From Bacteroidota bacterium (GTDB lineage Bacteria > Bacteroidota > Bacteroidia > B-17B0 > Aurantibacillaceae), in contig CANFTW010000007.1 of assembly GCA_947450025.1 (NCBI GenBank), forward strand, positions 140,849 through 204,848: 64,000 bases of DNA, given 5' to 3'. Positions within the stretch are counted from its first letter, which is position 1; each line of letters starts with the position of its first letter. Below the pieces are notes generated by a model. It had not been told where the DNA came from, did not search any database, and saw nothing but the letters and a program-made list of their open reading frames with translations. Below are positions 45,531 through 54,547 of the stretch, piece by piece. The position numbers and the translations under genes were made by a program.

Positions 45531-46070
45531 ATGATATCTTACGAAAGCAATGTATCTCCTTTTTTTAAGGTTAATGAACAGTTTTGTTTATCAATTGAAA
45601 ATATATTCAAGAGCTTAAATGTTGAATGTATCGGTAATTGCAATAGCTGGGGTTATGAATTCACAGCTACTTGTAGTTTCAAAACATTTACCTATTTTTT
45701 TAAATTTCATAAAAGCACCAATACTCGAAATGGAGTTATAATACCTATGGATTCTGTTATTAATGAAGAATTTGAACTCAAAATTTATGGATTAAATTCG
45801 CAACATAAATTATTTATTAAGCCATCTAAAATTAGAAGATGGATTATGTCTAAAGAATTAAAATCCTTAGTGCCATATCCTTACTATTATAGCTCTAATC
45901 AATCATTAAATTCAAATGATATTTCTAAATGGCTTGATTTTTTTCAAAAAAGAAATACGGATGTTTTGAAAATGAAAGATGGTGAATTACTAATTGAAAT
46001 AAATAGAGTTGTAGTAGAACCTAATAAATTAATGGAAGAAGTTGAAGCGTTAGTAAAGTTTCATATTTAA
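45531..46070 (+). CDS. Hypothetical protein following cmk
   Basis: A 179-residue protein I do not recognise. It has no signal peptide, lipobox or membrane segment. It has five cysteines in the first part (near positions 16, 32, 36, 47 region), several aromatic residues, and a basic middle segment (FIKPSKIRRWIMSKELKSL). The ends look alpha/beta. It starts 12 nt after cmk and is likely co-transcribed with it, and it converges on the desaturase gene with an 8-base gap. Codon use looks like that of neighbours. The co-transcription may be incidental. Confidence 0.55.
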   Translation: MISYESNVSPFFKVNEQFCLSIENIFKSLNVECIGNCNSWGYEFTATCSFKTFTYFFKFHKSTNTRNGVIIPMDSVINEEFELKIYGLNSQHKLFIKPSKIRRWIMSKELKSLVPYPYYYSSNQSLNSNDISKWLDFFQKRNTDVLKMKDGELLIEINRVVVEPNKLMEEVEALVKFHI

Positions 46071-46078
46071 GAAAAAAA

Positions 46079-47044
46079 TTATAATCCAACCATTTTTTGT
46101 TTTTCAAAATCCCAAACTTTTAATTTAAAACAAGCTATAACATCTTTTGGTTTTAAAGATGTGGTTTTGGCTGTGCGCATTTCTGGAATAGCTTCCCAAA
46201 CTTCCGTTAATCGATAAAAAGGAATACGGGAATTCATATGATGAATATGATGATAGCCTATGTTTGCAGTAACCCAATTCATAAAAGGATTTAATTTCAT
46301 AAAACTGGAAGAGTCTAAAGCCGCTCCTTCATAAGTCCATTCTTCATTTCCTACAAAGGTTGCTGAAGGGAAATTATGTTGGGCATAAAATAGATAACTA
46401 CCCATAGCCCCAGAAATAAAATGCGGAATGGCACATAATAATATCCAAGTTTGCCATCCTAAAAAATAAAATACAGCTATTTGATAGGAGAAATGAAGAA
46501 TTAAAGCAACCAAAGAATCGATGTTTTTACTGAAACGATTAATGATTGATTTGATGCACATGCCATACATGAAAGCAAAAATATAACCAAATAAAATTGT
46601 TAAAGGATGACGAATAAATAAATAGTGAAATTTTTCGGAGCTACTGCATTTTTCAAATTTTTGTTTGGTATATATCGGAAATGAACCAATACTCGCACTA
46701 AATAATTTACAATTATTTTTATGGTGATAATCATGACTGGCACTCCAAATACCTGTTGGCGCTAAAACATAAAATCCAAATAGCGTAAAGATGATTTTGG
46801 CTAAGGGCGATTTATCTAGAATGGCTTTATGCTGATGATCATGATAAATTACAAACATCCTTACAATCATTAATCCTGAAAAAATACTACAAGCGATTTT
46901 TAAGGACCAATGAAAATTATAAACAGTTCCAAATAAAGAGGCTATTAAAATCAATAAAGTTGATAAGGTATAATACCAACTTTTTGCTTTGTTTTCTTTA
47001 GTAAAAGGTTTGGTGGCTAATATGAGTTGTTTACCTTGTAACAT
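46079..47044 (-). CDS. Membrane fatty acid desaturase
   Basis: A 321-residue integral-membrane diiron desaturase with four to five helices. All three histidine boxes are present: HDHQH (68-72), HDYHH (104-108) and HHIHH (265-269). Such enzymes put a double bond in acyl chains, affecting membrane fluidity; carotenoid hydroxylase-like members exist too. It probably acts on acyl-lipid or acyl-CoA in the inner membrane. TTG-N20-TATATTTA is upstream, with the ATG 7 nt after the -7 box. The terminator of the upstream subtilase separates transcripts, so the gene is monocistronic. Confidence 0.88.
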   Translation of the reverse strand: MLQGKQLILATKPFTKENKAKSWYYTLSTLLILIASLFGTVYNFHWSLKIACSIFSGLMIVRMFVIYHDHQHKAILDKSPLAKIIFTLFGFYVLAPTGIWSASHDYHHKNNCKLFSASIGSFPIYTKQKFEKCSSSEKFHYLFIRHPLTILFGYIFAFMYGMCIKSIINRFSKNIDSLVALILHFSYQIAVFYFLGWQTWILLCAIPHFISGAMGSYLFYAQHNFPSATFVGNEEWTYEGAALDSSSFMKLNPFMNWVTANIGYHHIHHMNSRIPFYRLTEVWEAIPEMRTAKTTSLKPKDVIACFKLKVWDFEKQKMVGL

Positions 47045-47051
47045 TTGGCTG

Positions 47052-47082
47052 TAAATATATCATGTAAACGGTGTATTTACAA
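47052..47082 (-). promoter_or_regulatory. Promoter TTG-N20-TATATTTA of the desaturase gene
   Basis: Minus strand: TTG (47082-47080), 20 bases, TATATTTA (47059-47052), then 7 nt to the ATG at 47044. The short leader makes it close to leaderless. Confidence 0.6.
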
Positions 47083-47091
47083 AAAAGTTTA

Positions 47092-47126
47092 AAAAAAAAG
47101 CTCATCAATTTGATGAGCTTTTTTTT
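47092..47126 (-). terminator. Intrinsic terminator of the second subtilase gene
   Basis: A-tract and stem AAAAAAAAGCTCATCA (47092-47107), loop ATT, then TGATGAGCTTTTTTTT (47111-47126). It serves the leftward subtilase that ends at 47141; the T-run is present on both strands. Confidence 0.9.
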
Positions 47127-47140
47127 AAAGGATTTAAAAA

Positions 47141-48736
47141 TTATTTTTTAGGAGCTAATTCTTCTGCCATTTTTACGGCTTCATATAAATTAACTATTCC
47201 ACCTGTTTTAGATAATTCACCAAATTCAATCATTTCATCTTTTGATCCTGGCTTAATGACTTTTTTGTCTTTGTAATTTTTTAAAGACGATTTTGTTAAA
47301 ATTTTGATGATTTGCTTAGGCGTTAAGAATGGGTAATAGGATTTTAATACGGCTGCAACTCCTGCAACAACAGGTGCTGCCATACTAGTTCCACTTGCAT
47401 CTTTATATTGATTTAAGTCAGGAACAGTTGAGTGAATATCAACACCTGGTGCAAAAAAATCAACGGTTTTTTTACCGTAATTACTAAAAGGTGCAGCAAT
47501 TTCATCTTCTGCATGCCAACTTAATGCTCCAATATCCACAAAGTTTGGTGCATTTTTACCATTTTCATATTTTTTGCAAGGATAGTGTACGATTTCATCA
47601 ATATCATCAGAGGCATTACCTGCTGCATGAATAATTAATACGCCTTTACTTTCAGCATATTTTACAGCTTCATCCACTTCTTTTTTACCTGGTGAATATT
47701 TTTTTCCAAAGCTCATGTTTAAGATCACTGCACCATTATCAACTGCATAACGAATGGCATTGGCGATATCTTTATCACGCTCGTCACCATCAGGTACACA
47801 ACGTACACTCATGATTTTTACGTTATCCGCAATTCCATCAATACCAATTCCATTATGACGCGATGCAGCAATAATACCAGCTACGTGAGTTCCATGGAAT
47901 GCTCCTGGTCCTTTACAATCTCCATTACCATAATATCTTTCTGTCATATCATTATAGTTGTCGCCTACAATTGAACGAGTATCATAATTAATATCAAGTC
48001 TAGATCCATCCATGGCACCAATTGCTTCGTCTAATTGACTAAGTAATTCTTCAACATCCATTCCAGCATTGCCTTGCGCTACAGCAATCATCTTACCTTG
48101 TTTGTCTTTTTGATCTTTTGCATCAAAGGCTTTTAAATCTTCTAGTGAAACCTTTGTGATTCCTTTATCTTTTTTGATTTTATCAACAACTCCAGAAATA
48201 GCTTCTTTAATAAATTTGTACTGATTTGATTGAGCTTCAGCTTGTGCTAATTCTTTATCGTAATCAGCCTTTACAACTTGCCAATATTTAAATTCTTTTT
48301 TATCGGCTTTTGAGTTGATGTCTTTTTCAGATTTACCATCGTATTTAGTCTTTAGAGTTTTATATACACGCGTTAATTCTAAGTTATCTTTCTCTACATT
48401 TTTGCCATCTTTACTTCCCATGAAATTCCAACCATGAATGTCATCAATGTATCCATTTTTATCATCATCAATGCCATTTCCTGCAATTTCTCCAGGATTA
48501 GTCCACATGATGTCTTTTAAATCTTCATGAGTGTAATCTACACCACTATCTAAAACTCCAACAATAATGGTGGTTGATTTCTTACCTTTTAATAACTCAG
48601 AGTAGGTTCTTTCGGTACTTACACCATTAATTTTATCATTAGTAGGGTCTAAATTAAACCAATTGTCAGGACGTTTAGTTTGTGCATTGCTAGATAAAGC
48701 AAAAAACACACAGGCTAGGATTGATATTTTTTTCAT
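47141..48736 (-). CDS. S8 family subtilisin-like serine protease with large helical insertion
   Basis: A 531-residue exported protease, signal peptide to about residue 19 (SSNAQ). Catalytic residues: D63 (VLDSGVD), H284 (FHGTHVAGI), oxyanion N373 (HAAGNAS) and S450 (SGTSMAAPVVAG). The Asp-His spacing of about 220 residues is far larger than the roughly 30 in subtilisin. The extra part (about 110-250) is lysine and glutamate-rich and mostly helical (KEFKYWQVVKADYDKELAQAE). No prodomain or T9SS sorting domain is seen, so it probably stays in the periplasm or is exported another way. The fold is typical for a Bacteroidota S8 subgroup. A terminator follows. Confidence 0.9.
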   Translation of the reverse strand: MKKISILACVFFALSSNAQTKRPDNWFNLDPTNDKINGVSTERTYSELLKGKKSTTIIVGVLDSGVDYTHEDLKDIMWTNPGEIAGNGIDDDKNGYIDDIHGWNFMGSKDGKNVEKDNLELTRVYKTLKTKYDGKSEKDINSKADKKEFKYWQVVKADYDKELAQAEAQSNQYKFIKEAISGVVDKIKKDKGITKVSLEDLKAFDAKDQKDKQGKMIAVAQGNAGMDVEELLSQLDEAIGAMDGSRLDINYDTRSIVGDNYNDMTERYYGNGDCKGPGAFHGTHVAGIIAASRHNGIGIDGIADNVKIMSVRCVPDGDERDKDIANAIRYAVDNGAVILNMSFGKKYSPGKKEVDEAVKYAESKGVLIIHAAGNASDDIDEIVHYPCKKYENGKNAPNFVDIGALSWHAEDEIAAPFSNYGKKTVDFFAPGVDIHSTVPDLNQYKDASGTSMAAPVVAGVAAVLKSYYPFLTPKQIIKILTKSSLKNYKDKKVIKPGSKDEMIEFGELSKTGGIVNLYEAVKMAEELAPKK

Positions 48737-48825
48737 ACTTATATTTTATGTGATAACAAGTTTAAGATATTTTATTTGAATTAAACTGTTAATTTTTGTG
48801 AGTTGATTTTGTTTATGATAAATGG

Positions 48826-50205
48826 TTAATTACTCATTTGAGAAATTCCTTGAATTAAATCATGCTTGGTAATAATATGAGTTGTTCCAGCTAAATCAGT
48901 CATTAATACCGCATTATTTTCTTTAGTAATTAATTTAGAAATATCCTCCATTAATGTTTGATCTGTTACAAATGGAAATGGCGCTTGCATTACATCTTTT
49001 ACCGTTTTGTTTTTAATAGAACTATCTTCAATTAATTTAGAAAATAAGAATGAATCATTTAATGACCCAACAAATTGATTACCATCCTTCACAGGAATTT
49101 GAGATATTCCATATTTATTCATGGTACTCAAAGCATCTGAAACAGAGGCATTAGCTTCCACCGTTAATAATTTTTGGTTTTTATGGGAAGAGATTAAATC
49201 AATGGCTTTTGGTTTTTTAATTTCTAAGAAACCTCTATCACGCATCCAATCATCGTTAAACATTTTTCCTAAGTAACGCGTTCCGTGATCATGAAAAATA
49301 ACTACAACCACATCACCAGGTTTAAACATGTCTTTCATTTGCATTAAACCTGCCATAGCAGAACCAGCAGAGTTGCCAGCAAAAATACCTTCTTCACGAG
49401 GGATACGACGAGTCATAATGGCGGCATCTCTATCCGTTACTTTTTCAAAATGGTCAATTAAATTGATGTCAACGTTTTCAGGTAAAAAATCTTCTCCAAT
49501 ACCTTCCGTGATGTATGGGTAAATCTCGTTTTTATCAATGATACCAGTTTCTTTCAATTTTTTAAAAATAGAACCATAAGTATCAATTCCTAAAACCTTA
49601 ATGTTTGGATTTTTTTCTTTTAAATATTTTCCTGTACCACTAATAGTTCCACCAGTTCCTACACCAACTACTAAATGGGTAATCTTCCCCTCTGTTTGTT
49701 CCCAAATTTCAGGACCAGTTTGTTCGTAGTGAGCTACTGAATTAGATTTATTATCGTACTGATTTGGTTTCCATGAATTAGGAACCTCTTTTACTAAACG
49801 AGACGATACCGAATAATATGATTTAGGATCTTCTGGCTCAACATCAGTAGGGCATACTACTACTTCAGCTCCAAAAGCGCGCAAGGCATCAACTTTCTCT
49901 TTACTTTGTTTATCGGTAGTTGTAAAAATACATTTGTATCCTTTGATAATGGCAGCAATTGCTAAACCCATTCCTGTATTCCCGCTTGTACCTTCAATAA
50001 TTGTTCCTCCTGGCTTTAATCGGCCATCTTTCTCTGCATCTTCAATCATTTTTAAAGCCATGCGGTCTTTAATTGAGTTTCCAGGATTAGTGGTTTCTAC
50101 TTTCGCGTATACTGTACAAGGTAAATCTTTAGTAATAGAATTAATTTTTACCATTGGCGTATTACCAATCGTTTCAAGAATATTGTTGCTTATTTTTTGA
50201 TACAT
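48826..50205 (-). CDS. Cystathionine beta-synthase with CBS domain pair
   Basis: A 459-residue PLP enzyme from the ATG at 50205; an upstream extension is rejected as the start. The PLP fold spans about 1-325, with lysine K46 in NPGNSIKDRMAL, the GTSGNTG loop and VVGVGTGGTISGTGKYLKEKNP. A pair of CBS domains occupies about 335-459 (LLTVEANASVSDALSTM and VMQAPFPFVTDQTLMEDI). This matches cystathionine beta-synthase (serine or activated serine plus homocysteine), rather than a plain cysteine synthase. There is no N-terminal heme domain. Together with the gamma-synthase/lyase gene at 34.6 kb it supports transsulfuration. Confidence 0.9.
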   Translation of the reverse strand: MYQKISNNILETIGNTPMVKINSITKDLPCTVYAKVETTNPGNSIKDRMALKMIEDAEKDGRLKPGGTIIEGTSGNTGMGLAIAAIIKGYKCIFTTTDKQSKEKVDALRAFGAEVVVCPTDVEPEDPKSYYSVSSRLVKEVPNSWKPNQYDNKSNSVAHYEQTGPEIWEQTEGKITHLVVGVGTGGTISGTGKYLKEKNPNIKVLGIDTYGSIFKKLKETGIIDKNEIYPYITEGIGEDFLPENVDINLIDHFEKVTDRDAAIMTRRIPREEGIFAGNSAGSAMAGLMQMKDMFKPGDVVVVIFHDHGTRYLGKMFNDDWMRDRGFLEIKKPKAIDLISSHKNQKLLTVEANASVSDALSTMNKYGISQIPVKDGNQFVGSLNDSFLFSKLIEDSSIKNKTVKDVMQAPFPFVTDQTLMEDISKLITKENNAVLMTDLAGTTHIITKHDLIQGISQMSN

Positions 50206-50235
50206 TATGTTGTTGTTTATTTTGTGGTAAAAATA

Positions 50236-50269
50236 AAAAAACAGCGCATATATCCTATGCACTGTTTTT
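50236..50269 (-). terminator. Intrinsic terminator of purC
   Basis: Stem AAAAACAGCGCATA / TATGCACTGTTTTT around 50237-50269 with loop TATCC and one mismatch, and a T-rich tract on the minus strand. It lies 22 nt past the purC stop. Confidence 0.8.
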
Positions 50270-50291
50270 AAAATGTTGGTAACTCTATTCG

Positions 50292-51239
50292 CTAGCCTAA
50301 TTTAGCTAAAGCCGCTAATATGTTCTTTTCAACTCGTTCAGGTAAATTGTCAGTAGGGTGTTTAATAAATGCATCGCCACTTACTTTTTCAAATAATTCA
50401 ATATATCTATCTGAAATTTCATTCACCCAAGTTTCATTCATTTCAGGAACTGTTTGCCCATCTTTTCCTTGAAATCCATTTTCAATTAACCAACGGCGAA
50501 CGAATTCTTTGCTCAATTGTTTTTGTTCTTCACCATTATTTTGGCGCTCTTGATAACCTTCTAAATAAAAATAACGAGATGAGTCAGGTGTATGAATTTC
50601 GTCCATTAAAAACACTTTTCCATCACATAATCCAAATTCATATTTTGTATCTACTAAAATTAACCCCATTTTATTGGCAATTTCTTGCCCGCGAGCATAT
50701 AATTTACGGGTATAATCTTCTAATTGAACATAGTATTTTTCTTCTACGATGCCTTGTTTTAAAATTTCTTCACGGCTAATATCTTCATCATGTCCTTCAG
50801 AAGCCTTAGTAGTAGGGGTGATGATTGGTTCAGGAAATTTATCATTCTCCTTTAATCCCTCTGGCATATTCACACCACATAAGGTTCTAATGCCACTATT
50901 ATAAGTTCTAGCCGCATGTCCTGCTAAATATCCACGAATAACCATCTCCACTTTAAAAGGCTCACATACTCGTCCAATAGTCACTACAGGATCAGGCACT
51001 TCTAAAACCCAGTTAGGAACGATATCTTTTGTTGCAGTTAAAAACTTAGAGGCAATTTGATTTAAAACTTGTCCTTTATAAGGAATACCTTTAGGTAAAA
51101 CCACATCAAATGCACTAATTCGGTCACTAGCTACCATAACTAAATATTTATCATCAATGTTATAGACATCGCGAACTTTTCCTTTGTAAAAACTTTTTTG
51201 TTTTGGAAAATTAAAATGGGTAGCCGTAAGTGCAGACAT
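50292..51239 (-). CDS. purC: Phosphoribosylaminoimidazole-succinocarboxamide synthase
   Basis: A 315-residue SAICAR synthetase of the longer type. Motifs are [12 protein letters not shown] near the start, [38 protein letters not shown] and [31 protein letters not shown]. It joins CAIR and aspartate with ATP in de novo purine synthesis. The length fits the large-form family in this phylum. A TATATTTG -7 box at 51259-51266 overlaps an inverted repeat (AGGCAAATA-N14-TATTTGCCT), which could be an operator for purine control. The terminator of purC lies before the CBS gene. Confidence 0.95.
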   Translation of the reverse strand: MSALTATHFNFPKQKSFYKGKVRDVYNIDDKYLVMVASDRISAFDVVLPKGIPYKGQVLNQIASKFLTATKDIVPNWVLEVPDPVVTIGRVCEPFKVEMVIRGYLAGHAARTYNSGIRTLCGVNMPEGLKENDKFPEPIITPTTKASEGHDEDISREEILKQGIVEEKYYVQLEDYTRKLYARGQEIANKMGLILVDTKYEFGLCDGKVFLMDEIHTPDSSRYFYLEGYQERQNNGEEQKQLSKEFVRRWLIENGFQGKDGQTVPEMNETWVNEISDRYIELFEKVSGDAFIKHPTDNLPERVEKNILAALAKLG

Positions 51240-51255
51240 AGGTTTAAATTTTGAT

Positions 51256-51287
51256 AGGCAAATATATTAAAACTATTTTATTTGCCT
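51256..51287. promoter_or_regulatory. purC promoter region with inverted repeat overlapping the -7 box
   Basis: Nine-base arms AGGCAAATA (51256-51264) and TATTTGCCT (51279-51287) with a 14-base gap. On the minus strand one arm overlaps TATATTTG (51266-51259), the -7 box 19 nt before purC. It could be an operator; no T-run suits a terminator. Confidence 0.45.
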
Positions 51288-51309
51288 TATCAAGAGTTAA
51301 TAACAGTTG

Positions 51310-52677
51310 TTATTTATCGTGTGGAAATTTTACGTAAGTAACTTTAAAAGTTGGTTTGTAGCTAATATTACTTTTGCCACCAATAACAACCCTTTCAAGG
51401 CGATTATCTCGTCTAATGACATATGATTTATTAGGTAGGGCATTCACTAAATAAAAACCATAATTTACATTTTTATCATCTAAAATGCGTTGCATTTGTC
51501 TTGCAATATTAAAAACATACTGTTTGTTGGTAGCATCATAGTTTCCTCCGTATTTTACAAAATCTGTAGTTTCTAATTGATCCCAAACTAATTCTTCAGT
51601 ACCATTTGAACTTGAGGCAATAAGCGCTAGATTAGCTGGGTAAGCGTATTTAGAAGTATATGGACTAATTGTTTCGTCAACCTTAATAATTAATTCTGCT
51701 CTGCTGATGGATACTTTTTGAGAATCAGTAAAATTTTTTAAGTATGGGAAATAGACTCTGGTTCTTGTGCCTCCAAAACAATTTAAATACACATTGGAGT
51801 TTCCTTTTATAGTGTCAGAAGTTCCCGCACCGTATACCTGACTGTATAGATTAGAGTTAGATCCTGAAACGTAATTATGTTTAATGTGATTATATCTTAC
51901 GGCATCAACACCTCTAAATGAGAATAAAAAAGATTGCCCTTTTGAACTTGGTGAATTTCCATCATGATAGTATAAATAGACACCAGAAATATTGTCATCT
52001 AAGTCAAATCGACGAATAGCACCAGAACCAGGTGTTCCTAATGATGAGTTAGATGTTGTAATGTAAAAACCTTTATTAGCAGTTTGAAATGTAGAATTGT
52101 TTATTAAATTAGCGGGAGTTTGTAAAATATACTGAGCCATATTTTTATCGATAGTTAGTATAAGGCATACATAACCATTTCTAGATTTTAATTGACCAGT
52201 ATAACTTCCAATTTTAGAACTTGATTTTGATAAATGTTGATTAGTGTAGTATGAGGTTCCATAAACTAAACTCTCATTTAACAAATTAACATCATAAGTT
52301 AAGGCAGTTGATGTATCTCCTAAGGCTTGACCTAAAAAGCGAATCACTATTTCAGCAGAATCAATAATTGGATTAGCACCAAAAGTAACATTGGTTAAAT
52401 TATTTGAAATGGAAAAGTTGGTATAAATACTAGCATCTGTTCTTCCAAAAATAGGATCTTGATTAGAACCTAAATATTTATATTGATCATTGTATGACCT
52501 AACTGAGTCAACTTTTTGGGTGTGCATGAAAATAGAGGAAGTATCAGAAATTGTCACTCCAAGTAAATCATTCTCGGGTTGAACATCTAGTCCGAGTATG
52601 CTATTATCATCTTTCTTTTTGCAAGAAAATACAGTAAGTATTAGTAAAAAAAGGATACCTATATTTAATTTGGTCAT
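51310..52677 (-). CDS. DUF4270 family lipoprotein
   Basis: A 455-residue lipoprotein with lipobox TVFSC (C19). The opening of the mature protein, LGLDVQPENDLLGVTISDTSSIF, followed by SVRSYNDQYKYLGSNQDPIFGRTDASIYTNF, is the signature of DUF4270, a family restricted to Bacteroidota. The remainder is beta-rich with VSISRAELIIKV and QRILDDKNVNYGFYL. Function is unknown; the family is likely to be on the cell surface or in the periplasm. It follows the GT5-like gene on the same strand after a hairpin terminator, and the gene pair next to panC is conserved in this phylum. I see no catalytic motif. Confidence 0.85.
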   Translation of the reverse strand: MTKLNIGILFLLILTVFSCKKKDDNSILGLDVQPENDLLGVTISDTSSIFMHTQKVDSVRSYNDQYKYLGSNQDPIFGRTDASIYTNFSISNNLTNVTFGANPIIDSAEIVIRFLGQALGDTSTALTYDVNLLNESLVYGTSYYTNQHLSKSSSKIGSYTGQLKSRNGYVCLILTIDKNMAQYILQTPANLINNSTFQTANKGFYITTSNSSLGTPGSGAIRRFDLDDNISGVYLYYHDGNSPSSKGQSFLFSFRGVDAVRYNHIKHNYVSGSNSNLYSQVYGAGTSDTIKGNSNVYLNCFGGTRTRVYFPYLKNFTDSQKVSISRAELIIKVDETISPYTSKYAYPANLALIASSSNGTEELVWDQLETTDFVKYGGNYDATNKQYVFNIARQMQRILDDKNVNYGFYLVNALPNKSYVIRRDNRLERVVIGGKSNISYKPTFKVTYVKFPHDK

Positions 52678-52690
52678 AATTAGTAATTAA

Positions 52691-52720
52691 AAACGCATAA
52701 TTACTGAAAATTATGCGTTT
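52691..52720 (-). terminator. Hairpin between the GT5-like and DUF4270 genes
   Basis: Perfect 12-bp stem AAACGCATAATT (52691-52702) / AATTATGCGTTT (52709-52720), loop ACTGAA, with a short T-run on the minus strand. It could end the GT5-like transcript or partly attenuate read-through into DUF4270. Confidence 0.75.
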
Positions 52721-52745
52721 AAAATAGTTAAAAGTGTATAATTTA

Positions 52746-53576
52746 TTAGTCTGCTAAAATAGATGAATCTTCTAATACTAAATCGTAAAATTCATTATAG
52801 GCATCGGCATATTCTGCTTCTCCTTTGAATTCTAAAATTGGTTTCCCTGATTTTTTAGCATACTTAATGATTTCTTCATTAATTGTTTCGCTTCCAAAAG
52901 AAATTCCATCAGAAAAATCAATTGCTAATTTCATTAAATTAACATAAGAGGCGTCTTCTAAATGTTTTAGTTCTTTTTTTGTTACGCCATCAATCATCGC
53001 TTTATCAACAATCTTTTTATTTAAAGACTTTGTAAATTCTTCGTCGTAAACAGTAAAGATGATTTTTGTATCAGCAAATAAAGGATCTTCAGTAAACGCT
53101 TTCTTAATATATAAAGGAATTAAGCCAGTAAACCAACCATGGCAATGAATAACATCTGGAGCCCAACCTAATTTTTTAACAGTTTCAATAACGCCACGAT
53201 TAAAAAATACGGTACGCTCATCATTATCATCAAAATATTTTCCAGTAGCCTTGTCAGTTAAAACAGATTTACGATGAAAATAGTCATCATTGTCAATAAA
53301 ATAAACCTGCATACGAGCCGTTGGTATAGAAGCAACTTTTATAATTAAAGGATGATCGGCATTATTAATAACAATATTCATACCTGACAAACGAATGACT
53401 TCATGCAATTGATGACGTCTTTCGTTAATATTGCCATATTTAGGCATAAAAGTTCTTATTTCTTTACCTCTTTCTTGTATAGCTTGGGGTAATCTTCTAG
53501 CTATTTTTCCAATATGAGTTTCATCTAAATAAGGGGTAATCTCTTGCGACACAAAAAGAACTCTGGCTTTTCTCAT
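52746..53576 (-). CDS. Short glycogen/starch synthase-like protein (GT5 N-lobe)
   Basis: A 276-residue protein matching only the N-terminal catalytic half of glycogen/starch synthase: VLFVSQEITPYLDETHIGKIARRLPQAIQERGKEIRTFMPKYG, YFIDNDDYFHR and VIHCHGWFTGLIPLY. The C-terminal lobe, which supplies ADP-glucose-binding and the second half of the active site, is missing, and the usual KTGGL is ETHIG. No frameshift remnants are seen, and short proteins like this are common in Bacteroidota next to panC, so it is a stable family, not a wreck. Catalysis is doubtful. The promoter is TTG-N20-TACTTTTG; it is divergent from panC. Confidence 0.8.
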   Translation of the reverse strand: MRKARVLFVSQEITPYLDETHIGKIARRLPQAIQERGKEIRTFMPKYGNINERRHQLHEVIRLSGMNIVINNADHPLIIKVASIPTARMQVYFIDNDDYFHRKSVLTDKATGKYFDDNDERTVFFNRGVIETVKKLGWAPDVIHCHGWFTGLIPLYIKKAFTEDPLFADTKIIFTVYDEEFTKSLNKKIVDKAMIDGVTKKELKHLEDASYVNLMKLAIDFSDGISFGSETINEEIIKYAKKSGKPILEFKGEAEYADAYNEFYDLVLEDSSILAD

Positions 53577-53610
53577 AAAATTGAATTAGGTAGTGATTTT
53601 TAAGATATTA

Positions 53611-53641
53611 CAAAAGTAATAAAAAAAAAACCATATATCAA
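53611..53641 (-). promoter_or_regulatory. Promoter TTG-N20-TACTTTTG of the GT5-like gene
   Basis: Minus strand: TTG (53641-53639), 20 bases, TACTTTTG (53618-53611), both perfect. The leader to the ATG at 53576 is about 34 bases. Confidence 0.6.
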
Positions 53642-53650
53642 AGTATTATT

Positions 53651-53658
53651 TAGCTTTG
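53651..53658 (+). promoter_or_regulatory. Putative -7 promoter element of panC
   Basis: TAGCTTTG is a perfect TAnnTTTG, 31 bases before the panC ATG. No TTG box at 19-20 bases is visible (the upstream stretch is a poly-A run). Confidence 0.35.
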
Positions 53659-53689
53659 GAACCTATTATTTGAATAAAAAGGGTTAAAA

Positions 53690-54532
53690 ATGCTTGTACT
53701 TAATAAAATAACCGAAATTAAAGCGATTCTTGCACAAGAAAAGCTAAAAGGTAAAACTATTGGATTTGTTCCCACGATGGGGGCCTTACATCAAGGGCAT
53801 ATCTCTTTGATTGACTATTCTAAGCAACAAACAGATATTACCGTGTGTAGTATTTTTGTAAATCCCACCCAATTTAATAATCAAACAGATTTAGTTCACT
53901 ACCCAAGAACCCCAGAAGCCGATATTAAACTCTTAGAAACCGCTGGTTGTGATATTTTATATATGCCTGAGATAAGTGATGTTTACCCTGAAAGTGATAA
54001 TAGAAAATTTGATTTTGGCTACTTAGATCACATCTTAGAAGGCGCTACTCGTCCAGGACATTTTAATGGAGTTGGTCAGGTAGTGAGTATATTATTGGAA
54101 GGAGTTCAACCTAATAAGGCCTTTTTTGGAAGTAAAGATTATCAGCAAGTGATGGTGGTGAGAAGTTTAGTAAAACAATTATCCTTATCTATAGAAATTG
54201 TTTCCTGTCCTATTTTGCGAGAGCCTGATGGATTAGCCATGAGTTCTAGAAATACGAGATTAACTGCAGAAGAACGCCAAATTTCAGCACATATTCCTAA
54301 ATGGATGCAAGAAGCGAATCAGCTAATCATCGAAAAAGGAATCGAAGCTGGAAAGCAATTTATCAATGAAAAAGTTTCTAAAGTTCCTGAAATGAAATTA
54401 GATTATTATGAAGTGTGTGATGCCGAAACTTTAGAATCTATTTCAGATATTAAAGCAAATCAAAAAGTCGTTTCATTAATTGCGGTGTTTGTTGGTAACA
54501 TTCGTTTAATTGATAATTGGATGGTAAATTAG
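53690..54532 (+). CDS. panC: Pantothenate synthetase
   Basis: A 280-residue pantoate-beta-alanine ligase. The nucleotidyl-transferase motif is VPTMGALHQGH (H34, H37), with FVNPTQFN, PGHFNGVGQVV and GLAMSSRNTRL (KMSKS-like). It joins pantoate and beta-alanine with ATP to give pantothenate, the coenzyme A precursor. Length is typical. It is divergent from the GT5-like gene, and glyS follows 64 nt downstream with its own -7 element. PanB and PanD are not in the window. Confidence 0.95.
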   Translation: MLVLNKITEIKAILAQEKLKGKTIGFVPTMGALHQGHISLIDYSKQQTDITVCSIFVNPTQFNNQTDLVHYPRTPEADIKLLETAGCDILYMPEISDVYPESDNRKFDFGYLDHILEGATRPGHFNGVGQVVSILLEGVQPNKAFFGSKDYQQVMVVRSLVKQLSLSIEIVSCPILREPDGLAMSSRNTRLTAEERQISAHIPKWMQEANQLIIEKGIEAGKQFINEKVSKVPEMKLDYYEVCDAETLESISDIKANQKVVSLIAVFVGNIRLIDNWMVN

Positions 54533-54547
54533 TTTCAAGTAAAATAC

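Noticed and set aside
48826..50262. N-terminal extension of the cystathionine beta-synthase upstream of 50205
   Set aside because: The extra residues are unlike the family and need a non-ATG start; the ATG at 50205 begins the conserved region.
52746..53576. Pseudogene of glycogen synthase
   Set aside because: There are no disrupted remnants of the second lobe beside it, and the short frame has a clean start, stop and a good promoter.
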